Source: Terriglobia bacterium
GTDB taxonomy: Bacteria; Acidobacteriota; Terriglobia; Acidiferrales; UBA7541
Reading direction: 5' to 3'
Assembly: GCA_020072785.1 (NCBI GenBank)
Contig: JAIQGG010000002.1
Span: 1,302,001 to 1,366,000, forward strand
Length of the DNA stretch: 64,000 nucleotides
The translations under genes were made by a program, and so were the position numbers. Positions 1 to 8,767 of this stretch are shown piece by piece. The number at the start of each line of letters is the position of its first letter. Within the stretch, counting starts at the first letter, position 1. The notes under the pieces are model-generated. The model was not told the origin of the DNA and searched no databases. It was given only the letters and a program-made list of their open reading frames with translations.

Positions 1-1
1 C

Positions 2-157
2 GAAATCTACTTCACGGAAACCCTGTGGCCCGATTTCAGTCGCCCCTGCCTCATCGAAGCCCTCCTCGAGTTTCAAAAGCGCGAGCGCCGCTACGGCGCC
101 CTTCGCGAGAGCGAACAGCCGCCCTCCGCCGCTCCCGTCCGCGCCTCCGCCCGCTGA
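2..157 (+). CDS. uppS: Undecaprenyl diphosphate synthase, C-terminal end (partial)
   Basis: The window opens inside this gene; only the last 51 codons are present, read from base 2 to a TGA at 155-157. UppS is a cis-prenyltransferase that builds the C55 carrier lipid for cell-wall and LPS synthesis from farnesyl diphosphate and isopentenyl diphosphate. The visible part begins EIYFTETLWPDFSRPCLIEA and continues to FQKRERRYG, which matches the conserved C-terminal signature of the family (T-x-LWPDF followed by a helix and an RRFG-like end). It is followed 104 bases later by cdsA and then dxr and rseP, the usual uppS-cdsA-dxr-rseP gene order. The last ~15 residues (Ala/Pro-rich) are a variable tail. 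Confidence 0.88.
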   Translation, partial: EIYFTETLWPDFSRPCLIEALLEFQKRERRYGALRESEQPPSAAPVRASAR

Positions 158-261
158 CCGCCGCTCCTCTGGATTGTTCCGCCTCCTCCGGCGTAAACTC
201 CTCCCGTGCTTTCTTCCTTCGATTCACTAACGCGCAAACCCGCGCAGGGGATTTTTGCCAC

Positions 262-1137
<876 letters not shown>

Positions 1138-1271
1138 GGCCCGGAAGCTTTGGAGTTTTCCGAGAACGGTGCCAGCCTGACCGGATCGCAGATTCCGGCC
1201 GAGCCGGAAAGGATTTTCTTTTCGATTTGGTCCATGACTAGACCGCTGTTCTTGGCAAAGAAGACCACCCT

Positions 1272-2456
1272 GTGAAACAGCTCGCCATTCTCGGCTCCAC
1301 AGGCTCCATCGGCCGGCAATGCCTCGCCGTCGTCGAGGCCCTGCCCGAGCGCTTCCGCGTTGCCGCGCTGGCTGCGGGCTCCAACCTTGAAGAACTCCTT
1401 GCTCAGATCCAGCGCCACGCCCCCGATCTCGTTTCCGTCGGCGATGCCGCCCGCGCCGCCCAGCTCACTGGCCTCCTCCGCGAGAAGGGCCTCCGCGCGC
1501 CGGAAATTCACTACGGCCGTGAAGGCATGCGCGCTGTAGGCACTCATCCCCAGGCCGATATCGTCGTTTCCGCCGCCGTTGGCGTCGTCGGCCTCGAGGC
1601 CACCTACGAAGCTGTGCGCCTTGGCAAGCAGGTCGCCCTTTCCAACAAGGAAGTCCTCGTCGCCGCCGGCGAACTGGTCATGGCCGCGGCCCACAAAGCC
1701 GGCCGCGAACTCCTGCCCGTGGATAGCGAGCACAACGCCATTCACCAGTGCCTCCGCGGCGGCACGCCCAAGGAGGTCCGCCGCCTCGTCCTCACCGCCT
1801 CCGGCGGCCCCTTCCGCAAAACGCCCCTGAAAAATCTCGCCTCCGTCACTCCCGAACAGGCCCTCGCCCATCCCAACTGGAAGATGGGCGACCGCATCAC
1901 CATCGATTCCGCCACCATGGTCAACAAGGGTTTCGAAATCATCGAGGCGCGCTGGCTTTTCGGCATGCGCCCCGATCAGATCGACGTCGTCATTCATCCC
2001 CAGTCCACCGTGCACTCCCTTGTCGAATTCGTTGATGGTTCAGTTCTCGCACAGCTCGGCCCAACGGACATGCGCATGCCCATCCAATATGCGCTAACCT
2101 ATCCAGAGCGTGTGGCATCCAATCAAGTGGAGTTGGACTGGGCGCGTCTGCGGCGCCTGGATTTCGAGCCGGCTTCCACTCGGCGCTTTCCCTGCCTGCG
2201 TCTGGCCCGGGAAGCGATGCGCAAGGGCGGCGCTTTACCCTGCGCTTTGAACGCCGCGGATGAGATCGCCGTGGCGGCGTTTTTGGAAAGGCGGCTGCCG
2301 TTCCTGGGCATTCCCGAGTTGATCGAGCGGGTACTCAGCCGCACCCCGCGCACACGATTTGCTACGATGGCTGATGTGCTGGCCGCGGACGCGGAAGCGC
2401 GCCGCATGGCCCGCGAAGAAGTGGAGCGTTTGACGGCGGCCTCCGCGGCGCCATAG
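1272..2456 (+). CDS. dxr: 1-deoxy-D-xylulose-5-phosphate reductoisomerase
   Basis: This is the NADPH-dependent second enzyme of the MEP pathway, turning DXP into 2-C-methyl-D-erythritol 4-phosphate for isoprenoids (including the UppS substrates). The 394-residue length is typical. The N terminus MKQLAILGSTGSIG is the nucleotide-binding motif; the catalytic core is seen as DSEHNAIHQCL (metal-binding Asp/Glu), ASGGPFR, HPNWKMGDRITIDSATMVNKG and HPQSTVHSLVEF. The start is GTG at 1272, since the glycine-rich strand begins only a few residues later. It is 134 bases after cdsA and 60 before rseP. The 1138-1271 gap carries no gene. Confidence 0.97.
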   Translation: MKQLAILGSTGSIGRQCLAVVEALPERFRVAALAAGSNLEELLAQIQRHAPDLVSVGDAARAAQLTGLLREKGLRAPEIHYGREGMRAVGTHPQADIVVSAAVGVVGLEATYEAVRLGKQVALSNKEVLVAAGELVMAAAHKAGRELLPVDSEHNAIHQCLRGGTPKEVRRLVLTASGGPFRKTPLKNLASVTPEQALAHPNWKMGDRITIDSATMVNKGFEIIEARWLFGMRPDQIDVVIHPQSTVHSLVEFVDGSVLAQLGPTDMRMPIQYALTYPERVASNQVELDWARLRRLDFEPASTRRFPCLRLAREAMRKGGALPCALNAADEIAVAAFLERRLPFLGIPELIERVLSRTPRTRFATMADVLAADAEARRMAREEVERLTAASAAP

Positions 2457-2516
2457 ACCCCCGTTGCCGGTGGACGGAAACGGGCGAAGACTAACGGAGA
2501 AGGGAAGCAAGACCCG

Positions 2517-3851
2517 ATGCAAGTTCTGCTTGGCGTAGTTCTGGTTCTCGGCATCATGATCCTGGTGCACGAGTGGGGACATTTCGTGATGGCTCGCCTC
2601 TTCGGCGTGCGCGTCGACGTCTTCTCCATTGGCTTCGGCCCGCGCATCTGGGGCTGGAAGCGCGGCGACACCGATTACCGCATCAGCGCTCTGCCCCTGG
2701 GCGGCTATGTGCGCATGGCCGGCCAGGATCTCAGCGAAGTGGACGCCGGCGAGCAAGCTCCCACCGGCGCTTCCGACGAGCTCATGAGCAAGCCGCGCTG
2801 GCAGCGCGCCCTCATCTCCTTCGGCGGCCCGCTGGTCAATCTCGTTCTCCCGGTCATTTTGTTGGGCGTTTTTTTCATCGGCGTGGGTGTGCCCTATCCG
2901 GCTTTTCTGGATCGCCCCGTGCAGGTGACCGCTCTGCCTCCCGCCGCTGCGGGTGCCGCTGCCGGTCCCTTCCAGGTCGGTGATCGCGTCCTCTCCCTCG
3001 ATGGCACGCAGAATCCCACTTGGGAGAAGGCTCTGGATCTTGTCGCCCAGGCCGCGCCCGGCAGCACCCTGCAGATCGAAGTCGAAAACAGCGGCGCGCG
3101 CCGCTCCGTCTCCGTTCCCGTGAAAGACGCGGGCCAGCTCCAGCGCCTTTTTGGCTACCCCCCGGTCATTCCCGTCGTGGACGAAGTCCTCTCCGGCAGC
3201 CCGGCCTACCGCGCCGGCATGCGGCCCGGGGATCAGGTTCTGGCCATCAACGGCCGCCCCGTGGAGACCTGGGCGCAGTTCGTGGACAGCGTCCGCCATT
3301 CCGACGGTCAGAAGCTGGCGCTGCGCATCGCCCGCAACGGCCAGGAAGTGCGCCTCGACGTGACTCCCTATCAAGGCACCAGCGAGCGCGGCGAACCCGT
3401 CTGGCAGGTGGGCATCCAGCCGCGCGAAGAAATCGCCTACCGCCGCGTCGGTTTCATCGGCGGCAGCAAATACGCCGTCATGACCACCGCCGCCGGCATT
3501 GATCAGCTTCTCGGCGTCGTCGGCAAGCTCTTCTCCGGCCGCGTCTCCGTCAAGCAGTTGCAGGGCGTTGTCGGCATCGCCCGCGAGTCCGGGCAGGCTG
3601 TCCGCAAGGGGCCTTCCTCGGTCCTGCAGCTCATGGCCTTCATCAGCCTCAATCTCGGCGTCCTGAATCTGCTCCCCATCCCCATTCTCGATGGCGGGCA
3701 CATTCTCCTGTTGGCCGTCGAGGGTCTGCGCCGCCGCGACCTCAGCCTGGCTTTCAAGGAGCGTTTTGTTCAGGTGGGTTTCGTCTTCCTTTTGCTGCTC
3801 TTCGTCATCGTGATGTATAACGATGTCATGCGGATTCTGCCCGTCCGCTGA
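2517..3851 (+). CDS. rseP: RIP metalloprotease, site-2 protease family
   Basis: RseP cleaves membrane-anchored anti-sigma factors and signal-peptide remnants inside the inner membrane. The 444-residue protein has the zinc motif HEWGH at about residues 18-22 in the first membrane segment, a PDZ-like part around residues 125-175, a clear second PDZ domain (SPAYRAGMRPGDQVLAING) around 230-300, and the second active-site motif LPIPILDGGHI near residue 390 followed by a last membrane helix. Start ATG 2517 gives a normal short periplasmic lead. It is the last gene of the uppS-cdsA-dxr-rseP group. An ECF sigma/anti-sigma pair at 47-48.5 kb is a possible client, but this is only inference. Confidence 0.96.
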   Translation: MQVLLGVVLVLGIMILVHEWGHFVMARLFGVRVDVFSIGFGPRIWGWKRGDTDYRISALPLGGYVRMAGQDLSEVDAGEQAPTGASDELMSKPRWQRALISFGGPLVNLVLPVILLGVFFIGVGVPYPAFLDRPVQVTALPPAAAGAAAGPFQVGDRVLSLDGTQNPTWEKALDLVAQAAPGSTLQIEVENSGARRSVSVPVKDAGQLQRLFGYPPVIPVVDEVLSGSPAYRAGMRPGDQVLAINGRPVETWAQFVDSVRHSDGQKLALRIARNGQEVRLDVTPYQGTSERGEPVWQVGIQPREEIAYRRVGFIGGSKYAVMTTAAGIDQLLGVVGKLFSGRVSVKQLQGVVGIARESGQAVRKGPSSVLQLMAFISLNLGVLNLLPIPILDGGHILLLAVEGLRRRDLSLAFKERFVQVGFVFLLLLFVIVMYNDVMRILPVR

Positions 3852-3870
3852 ATTAGGATTTGCAGCACCC

Positions 3871-3918
3871 GGAGCACAGGCGGAACTTGGCCCGACTCGG
3901 TCGGGCGCCTGTGCTCTG
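3871..3918 (+). other. Long bulged hairpin between rseP and the Fur-family gene
   Basis: A 10-bp perfect outer stem (GAGCACAGGC with GCCTGTGCTC) encloses an inner 6-bp stem (GCCCGA with TCGGGC, loop CTCG), with an 8-base one-sided bulge between them. It fills most of the 85-base gap. No run of T follows, so a simple intrinsic terminator is not obvious. It could terminate rseP transcription or form a structured leader for the downstream regulator. Confidence 0.5.
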
Positions 3919-3936
3919 TACTTGGAGTAGAGCCTC

Positions 3937-4428
3937 ATGGCCACGTCCCCGCACAGGGCTTCCACCGGGGAGCGCATCAACGCTCCGGACGCCAGCGGAA
4001 AACTCGAGAAGGCCCTGGAGTCCCGCGGCATCCGCCTGACCCGCCAGCGCCGCGTCATCCTTCAGGTCATGGACAACGCCGAGCGCCACCTCGACGCCGG
4101 CAGCATCCTCGACCGCGCCCAGAAGATTGATCCCGGCGTCCATCGCGTCACCGTTTACCGCACCCTCGACCTGCTCAAGAAGCACGGCCTGATCGACGAA
4201 CTGGACCTCCTGCACCTCCGCGGCGACCAGCACTACTACGAATCCCACGGCCCCCGCGATCACATCCACGTCGCCTGCCTCCGCTGCGGCAAGGTTCGCG
4301 AGTTCGAATCCCGCCTCTATGAGCAGCTCAAGCAGCAGATCGAGCGCGACTTCCACATGAAGGTCACCGTCTCCCGCACCGAAGTCGGTGGCTACTGCGC
4401 CGAATGCCTCAAGCACGTCGGCCTATAA
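3937..4428 (+). CDS. Fur-family metal- or peroxide-responsive repressor
   Basis: A 163-residue regulator of the Fur/PerR/Zur family. The N-terminal half is a winged helix (LTRQRRVILQVM... then HRVTVYRTLDLLKKHGLI, the recognition helix). The C-terminal half has the metal-sensing segment GPRDHIHVACLRCGK and a structural zinc site made by CLRC and the CAEC pair close to the C terminus. From sequence alone I cannot separate Fur, PerR and Zur. The N terminus carries about 18 extra residues before the conserved part. The start is ATG 3937. No clear target operator is visible nearby; bacterioferritin at 12.1 kb would be a classic iron-regulated target, but that link is not shown by the sequence. Confidence 0.9.
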   Translation: MATSPHRASTGERINAPDASGKLEKALESRGIRLTRQRRVILQVMDNAERHLDAGSILDRAQKIDPGVHRVTVYRTLDLLKKHGLIDELDLLHLRGDQHYYESHGPRDHIHVACLRCGKVREFESRLYEQLKQQIERDFHMKVTVSRTEVGGYCAECLKHVGL

Positions 4429-4506
4429 CGCCCAGGCCTCCTCTTGCTCTTTTGGTTTTGATTTTCCCGGCCAATGCCCACCGGGTAGAAATGTTGGAAG
4501 GCCGCC

Positions 4507-5505
4507 TTACGATCGGTTCGCTGGCCGCGATCCCGCCGGCCGCCGCAGCGCCCGGAATCGCCGCAGCCGCGCAAAAAACCGCCCCGCATGCGCGATGTCC
4601 CGCGCAATCTGCGCCCGCAGCTCGTCCGCCCCGCTGAATTTCTTTTCCCCGCGTAGCCGCTTCCAGAAGCGGATTTTCAGCCGCTCCGGATGCACATCTC
4701 CGGACACTCCCAGCAGGTGCGTCTCCACGCTCAGCGCCGCACCGTTAAACGTCGGCCGGTTGCCGATGTTGGTCACCGAGTCGTAGCTCACATCCCCAAT
4801 CTTCGTCTGCGTAATGTACACGCCGTCGCGCGGCAACAATTCCTGTTCCGCCACAAGATTCAGCGTCGGGAAGGTAAACTTTCTTCCCGTCCCCGTCCCC
4901 GGCACCACCGGCCCGGTCAGCACAAACGGCCGCCCCAGCAGCCGCGCCGCATGGCTCACGTTTCCGGCCGCAATCTCCCGCCGGATCACCGTGCTCGAGA
5001 CGATCTCTCCCCGGAACTCCACCGGCGGCACAATCGTCACTTCGAAGCCCAGCCGCATCCCCAGCTCGCGCAGCAGCCGCACGTTACCCGCCTGCCGGTG
5101 CCCAAAGCAGAAATTGTCCCCCACCAGCACCGCGCGCAAGCTCAACCCTCGCAACAGAATTTCTTCCACAAACGTTTCCGGCCCCACCTGCGCCAGCTCC
5201 ATCGTAAACGGCAGGACCACCACCGCTTCCAGCCCCCCGGCGGCGAACCACGTCAGCCGCTGCTCGTTGGTCGAAAGTCGCAAGGGCGCTTTCTCCGGCC
5301 GCAGAATCTTCAGCGGCGGCGGTTCGAACGTCAGCACCGTGGCCACGTCGCCGGTCTCCCGCGCGCGCGCCACCACCCCGCGCAGGATCGCCTGGTGCCC
5401 CAGGTGGATACCGTCGAAATTCCCGATGGCCAGAATGCTGCCACGCCCCACGGCCCCGTAGCGCGCGGCCCACTCCGCCGCCGAGGAAAATACCGTCAGG
5501 TTCAT
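4507..5505 (-). CDS. ribF: Bifunctional riboflavin kinase / FAD synthetase
   Basis: RibF phosphorylates riboflavin to FMN and adenylates FMN to FAD. The 332-residue protein has the FAD-synthetase half first: AIGNFDGIHLGHQAIL is the nucleotidyltransferase HxGH-type motif, and the segment LVGDNFCFGHRQAG is also typical. The riboflavin-kinase half begins near residue 190 (RLLGRPFVLTGPVVPG, then FPTLNL and DGVYITQ, and the NIGNRPTF motif). The C-terminal 25 residues are an Arg-rich tail (FARLRRFRALRRPAGSR) beyond the usual end. Its start overlaps the stop of the upstream metallo-hydrolase gene by 4 bases, so the two are translationally coupled. Confidence 0.95.
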   Translation of the reverse strand: MNLTVFSSAAEWAARYGAVGRGSILAIGNFDGIHLGHQAILRGVVARARETGDVATVLTFEPPPLKILRPEKAPLRLSTNEQRLTWFAAGGLEAVVVLPFTMELAQVGPETFVEEILLRGLSLRAVLVGDNFCFGHRQAGNVRLLRELGMRLGFEVTIVPPVEFRGEIVSSTVIRREIAAGNVSHAARLLGRPFVLTGPVVPGTGTGRKFTFPTLNLVAEQELLPRDGVYITQTKIGDVSYDSVTNIGNRPTFNGAALSVETHLLGVSGDVHPERLKIRFWKRLRGEKKFSGADELRAQIARDIAHAGRFFARLRRFRALRRPAGSRPANRS

Positions 5506-6317
5506 GCCGTCTGCACCTCGAAGCTCAGCCCGTCGTAGGCCAGTTGTACGTGCGGGAAACCCATCTTGCGCAGGCGCTCGTTGGTTTCATCATGCGCCAG
5601 GTCGTGCGCGATATGCGTAAACCACGCCCGCCGCGGCTCGAGGGCCCGCACCAGCGCTAGCGCCTGCTCCACCGTCTGGTGCATGGGATGCGGAACGTCG
5701 CGCAGCGCGTCCAGGATCAGATCGTCCAGCCCGCTCAGCAGCCGCATGGACTCCGCCGGCAGCTCGCTGAAATCGGTGAGGTACGCGGCCCCGCCGAAGC
5801 GGTAGCCCAGCACCTCCATCCCTCCGTGCCGCACCGGCACCGGCGTGATCGCCATCCCCAGCAGTTTGAACGGCCCCTCCACCACGCGCAGCGACACCTG
5901 CGGCACCGTGCTCAGCGTCGGCCCGTCATCGAAAACATAGGCAAACGTCCGCCGGATCACCGTGAACGTCTCTTCTGACCCGTACACCGGCATCGCTTCC
6001 TTCTGCCGGATGTTGAACGGCCGGATGTCGTCGAACCCCAGGATGTGGTCGGCGTGCCCGTGGGTCAGCAGGATGGCGTCCAGCCGTTGCAGGTTCACGC
6101 GCAGCGCCTGCTGCCGGAAGTCCGGCGTGGTGTCCACCACCACGTTCTGTTCCCCGCGCGAGAGCAGCACCGACGGCCGCAGCCGGTTGTCTCGCGGGTC
6201 CGCGGACCGGCACACCCGGCACGCGCACCCCAGCGATGGCACCCCCATCGAGGTGCCCGAGCCGAGTACCGTGAGCCGTAGAGGAGTCGCCTTCATTGCG
6301 GATTTACGCTTGTGCAT
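5502..6317 (-). CDS. Metallo-beta-lactamase-fold hydrolase (PhnP-like)
   Basis: This MBL-fold metal-dependent hydrolase has the family order LGSGTSMGVP, a Cys cluster GCACRVC typical of the PhnP/phosphodiesterase branch, the metal motif THGHADH, and later H residues (VRHGGMEV; YLTDFSELP; FTHIAHDLAH). PhnP itself is a cyclic phosphate phosphodiesterase; here the substrate cannot be named. The start is uncertain: GTG 6326, ATG 6317 and ATG 6296 are all in frame and none has a strong ribosome-binding site; the conserved fold begins with LRLTVLGSG just after 6296. It is coupled to ribF by an ATGA overlap. Confidence 0.87.
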   Translation of the reverse strand: MHKRKSAMKATPLRLTVLGSGTSMGVPSLGCACRVCRSADPRDNRLRPSVLLSRGEQNVVVDTTPDFRQQALRVNLQRLDAILLTHGHADHILGFDDIRPFNIRQKEAMPVYGSEETFTVIRRTFAYVFDDGPTLSTVPQVSLRVVEGPFKLLGMAITPVPVRHGGMEVLGYRFGGAAYLTDFSELPAESMRLLSGLDDLILDALRDVPHPMHQTVEQALALVRALEPRRAWFTHIAHDLAHDETNERLRKMGFPHVQLAYDGLSFEVQTA

Positions 6318-6363
6318 GGAGGGCACGTCGCGCCTTACGCCAACGCCGCACCGCGCGCGGGCA

Positions 6364-6840
6364 TCAACCGCGCGTTTTCGCCCGTGGCTGGGTGGCTTGC
6401 GCCGTGGCCTGCGAGATCTCCAGATAGGTCATCTTCAGTTTGCCCAGCAGGTCCGCCAGCAGGTTTTCCTCGTCTGGCGCCAGGTTGCCCTGTGTCTTCT
6501 CGTGCAGCGCGTCCAGCATATCGATCAGTTCCCGCGCCGCGTCCGGATCGATCATCGGCTGCCCGGTGCGCGGGTCGGCATACGCCCCCAGCACCATGGC
6601 CGCGTTGCTCCCCAGCATGCGCACCAGGTTTTCGAATGCCGCCGAGCGCCGCGGCGCTTCTTTCGGCGGCGCTGCGGGTTTACCCGCATCGCTCGCCGCG
6701 GGCGCTGGCGGCGGAGCCTGCGCCGCCTTGGCCGCTTCGCGCTCCTCCTGCTCCACGATCTCCTTGCGGATCTCGCCTTCCGCCGTGAACGGCCGCCGGT
6801 CTATGACACGAAATGTCTCTTCAGGTTTTTGGTCAGGCAA
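6364..6840 (-). CDS. DUF1844 family protein
   Basis: A 158-residue soluble protein with a charged, Ala/Pro-rich N-terminal half and a conserved C-terminal half (FENLVRMLGSNAAMVLGAY, then DPDAARELIDMLDALHEKT and LLADLLGKLKMTYLEIS) that I recognise as DUF1844. The function of this family is unknown. The start is a TTG at 6840, chosen because GAGGGA lies about 7 bases upstream and because the sequence MPDQKPEETFRVIDRR is typical of the family's opening. It lies 46 bases before the MBL gene in the same direction and could head the DUF1844-MBL-ribF transcript; the gap upstream is shared with the divergent mazG. Confidence 0.85.
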   Translation of the reverse strand: MPDQKPEETFRVIDRRPFTAEGEIRKEIVEQEEREAAKAAQAPPPAPAASDAGKPAAPPKEAPRRSAAFENLVRMLGSNAAMVLGAYADPRTGQPMIDPDAARELIDMLDALHEKTQGNLAPDEENLLADLLGKLKMTYLEISQATAQATQPRAKTRG

Positions 6841-6933
6841 GAAATATCCCTCACTGTTGATAACCGTACTAAGTTTAGCATCGGGTCTCCTGTTTGGGTA
6901 GCCACGCCGGTCCCCTGCAGCCTTGCCACCCGC

Positions 6934-6962
6934 TTGTCAAACTCGCGCCGGCACCGTAAAGT
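6934..6962 (+). promoter_or_regulatory. Candidate sigma-70 promoter for mazG
   Basis: TTGTCA at 6934-6939 and TAAAGT at 6957-6962 are separated by 17 bases and end 31 bases before the mazG ATG. The match to TTGACA/TATAAT is five and three-to-four of six. It sits in the 153-base divergent gap between the DUF1844 gene and mazG. Confidence 0.35.
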
Positions 6963-6993
6963 GGAACACTTGTTTCACATTTCCGGATCGCGC

Positions 6994-7989
6994 ATGCGCC
7001 CCCGTCACTCCAAATCTGCCAAGCGGAAACGCCCCCGGCGCCCCGGCAAGACTGCCCGTGCCGCAGGACGCTCCGCCAAGCTGGCCAAGCCAGTAAAGGC
7101 TGCCAGGCGGGTCCCGTCGCTCAGCCCTGGCGCCTGGTTCGAAAAGCTGGTCGCCCTGCAAGCTCGCCTGCGCGCCCCCGGCGGCTGCCCCTGGGACATC
7201 GAGCAGACCCACGCCACCCTGCGTACCTACCTCCTCGAGGAGGCCTACGAAGTCCTCGATGCCCTGGAGAGCGGCGACGACGCCAAGTTTGCCGAGGAGA
7301 TGGGCGACCTTCTCCTCCAGATCGTCTTTCATTCGCAAATCGCCAGCGAGGAAGGCCGCTTCACCGTTGCCGACGTCATCCGCGAGGTTCACGACAAGAT
7401 GGTCCGCCGCCACCCCCACGTCTTCGGGGAAGCGCAGGCCCGCAACGCCGGCGAAGTCCTCCGGAACTGGGAACGCCTCAAAGCCGAAGAGCGCAAAGCC
7501 AAGCGCGCCGCAGCCGGCTTCAGCGGCCCCGAGGAAGAGCACGGCGCCGGGTCGCCCTCCTTACTCGACGGCGTCCCCAGGACCGCCCCGGCCACGCTCG
7601 AAGCCTTTCAACTCACCCGCCGCGCCGCCCGCATCGGCTTCGACTGGGACGACCCCGCCGGCATCCTCGACAAGTGGCGCGAGGAATCCGCCGAGCTCCT
7701 GCACGCCCTGCAGGCCAAAGACACCGCCCATATCGAGGAAGAGGTCGGCGACATGCTCTTCGTCGCCGTCAACCTGGCCCGCTTCCTCCACGTGGACCCG
7801 GAGATCGCCTTGAAAAAGGCCAACCGCAAATTTTCCACCCGCTTCCGCGCCATGGAAAAGCTCGCTGCGGAGCAGGGAAGGGCTCTGGCCGGCGTTCCCC
7901 GCGCGGAGCTCGAGCGCCTTTGGGATACCGCCAAGCACTCCGAGGGCGAACCCGCTCACGCGCAGAAAGGCGGGCCGGGCAAACCATGA
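6994..7989 (+). CDS. mazG: Nucleoside triphosphate pyrophosphohydrolase MazG
   Basis: MazG hydrolyses (d)NTPs to NMP and pyrophosphate, cleaning the nucleotide pool and tuning (p)ppGpp stress. The 331-residue product has two MazG domains. The first contains GGCPWDIEQTHATLRTYLLEE and the metal-binding EEMGDLLLQIVFHS; the second contains GFDWDDPAGILDKWREE and EEVGDMLFVAVNLARFL. The first ~45 residues are unusual: very rich in Arg and Lys, absent from standard MazG, which begins near the LVALQARLRAPGGCPWD segment. I start at ATG 6994; the open frame upstream runs through the divergent genes and is a shadow. Its stop overlaps the next gene's ATG by 4 bases. Confidence 0.93.
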   Translation: MRPRHSKSAKRKRPRRPGKTARAAGRSAKLAKPVKAARRVPSLSPGAWFEKLVALQARLRAPGGCPWDIEQTHATLRTYLLEEAYEVLDALESGDDAKFAEEMGDLLLQIVFHSQIASEEGRFTVADVIREVHDKMVRRHPHVFGEAQARNAGEVLRNWERLKAEERKAKRAAAGFSGPEEEHGAGSPSLLDGVPRTAPATLEAFQLTRRAARIGFDWDDPAGILDKWREESAELLHALQAKDTAHIEEEVGDMLFVAVNLARFLHVDPEIALKKANRKFSTRFRAMEKLAAEQGRALAGVPRAELERLWDTAKHSEGEPAHAQKGGPGKP

Positions 7990-8726
7990 GCGCAGAAATC
8001 CTCATCCGGGGCTGCGACGCCCTCGCGGAGATCGATCGCTGTGTCGAGTTGCAGCGCGAGATCTGGGGCGAGGCGGACCTGGAAATCACACCCAGTTCCG
8101 TCTTCGTCGTCGCCGCTCACGTCGGCGGCCAGGTCCTCGGCGCTTTCGACGGCCCGCGCATGATTGGCTTCACCCTGGCTCTGCCCGGCGTCCGCGAGCG
8201 CCAGCCCTTCCTGCACTCGCACATGACCGGCGTCCTCGGCGCTTATCGCGACCGCGGTGTCGGCCGCCAGCTCAAGCTTTTTCAGCGTGACGAAGCCCTC
8301 GCTCGCGGTATCCGCCTCATCGAATGGACCTTCGATCCCCTCGAGCTGCGCAACGCGCACTTCAATCTCAACCGCCTCGGCGCCATCGCCCGCACCTATC
8401 TCCCCAATCTCTACGGCGTCACCTCCAGCCCCCTGCACCGCGGCCTGCCCACCGACCGCCTGCTCGCCGAATGGCATCTCGATTCCCCGCGGGTCATCGC
8501 CATCCTCTCGGGAAAAGTTCCCGAGCCGCTGGACGCCCCGGCAGTGATCTCTTTTCCCTCCGAATTGGACGAATGGAAACGCAGCAATCCCGAGGAAGTT
8601 GCGCGCGTGCAGGCCCGCACCCGCCGGGAGTTCCAGGACTGGTTCGCGCGCGGCTATGCCGCCATCGCCACGCGCACTACCCCTGCCGGTTCCGCCTATC
8701 TGCTCGCGCCGTGGAGCGATTTTTAA
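7986..8726 (+). CDS. GNAT-family acyltransferase (COG3375-like), candidate N-succinyltransferase
   Basis: A 246-residue GNAT-fold protein. Acyl-CoA-binding features include LGAYRDRGVGRQLKLFQRDEA (the R/Q-x-x-G-x-G/A type motif A) and IEWTFDPLELRNAHFNLNRLG. This matches my memory of the COG3375 group, often encoded next to menC-like enolase-superfamily genes. Here it starts inside the mazG stop (ATGA) and is followed 41 bases later by such a gene. In Geobacillus, a GNAT succinyltransferase works with N-succinylamino-acid racemase to convert D- to L-amino acids, so D-amino-acid N-succinylation is the best guess. The exact acyl donor and acceptor are not readable from the sequence. Confidence 0.82.
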   Translation: MSAEILIRGCDALAEIDRCVELQREIWGEADLEITPSSVFVVAAHVGGQVLGAFDGPRMIGFTLALPGVRERQPFLHSHMTGVLGAYRDRGVGRQLKLFQRDEALARGIRLIEWTFDPLELRNAHFNLNRLGAIARTYLPNLYGVTSSPLHRGLPTDRLLAEWHLDSPRVIAILSGKVPEPLDAPAVISFPSELDEWKRSNPEEVARVQARTRREFQDWFARGYAAIATRTTPAGSAYLLAPWSDF

Positions 8727-8767
8727 CCGATGGCTGCTGCCCATAACGAAAGGACACAGACGAAACA

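Noticed and set aside
2235-4058. 607-residue ORF opposite rseP
   Set aside because: Antisense shadow with Asp/Gly/Ala bias covering two real plus-strand genes.
4300-4325. tRNA T-arm-like sequence GAGTTCGAATCCCGCCTC
   Set aside because: It lies inside the Fur-family coding sequence and no acceptor or anticodon arms can be built around it.
5962-6993. Long upstream extension of the mazG frame
   Set aside because: It overlaps the MBL and DUF1844 genes on the other strand and has no protein-like sequence; MazG starts near 6994.
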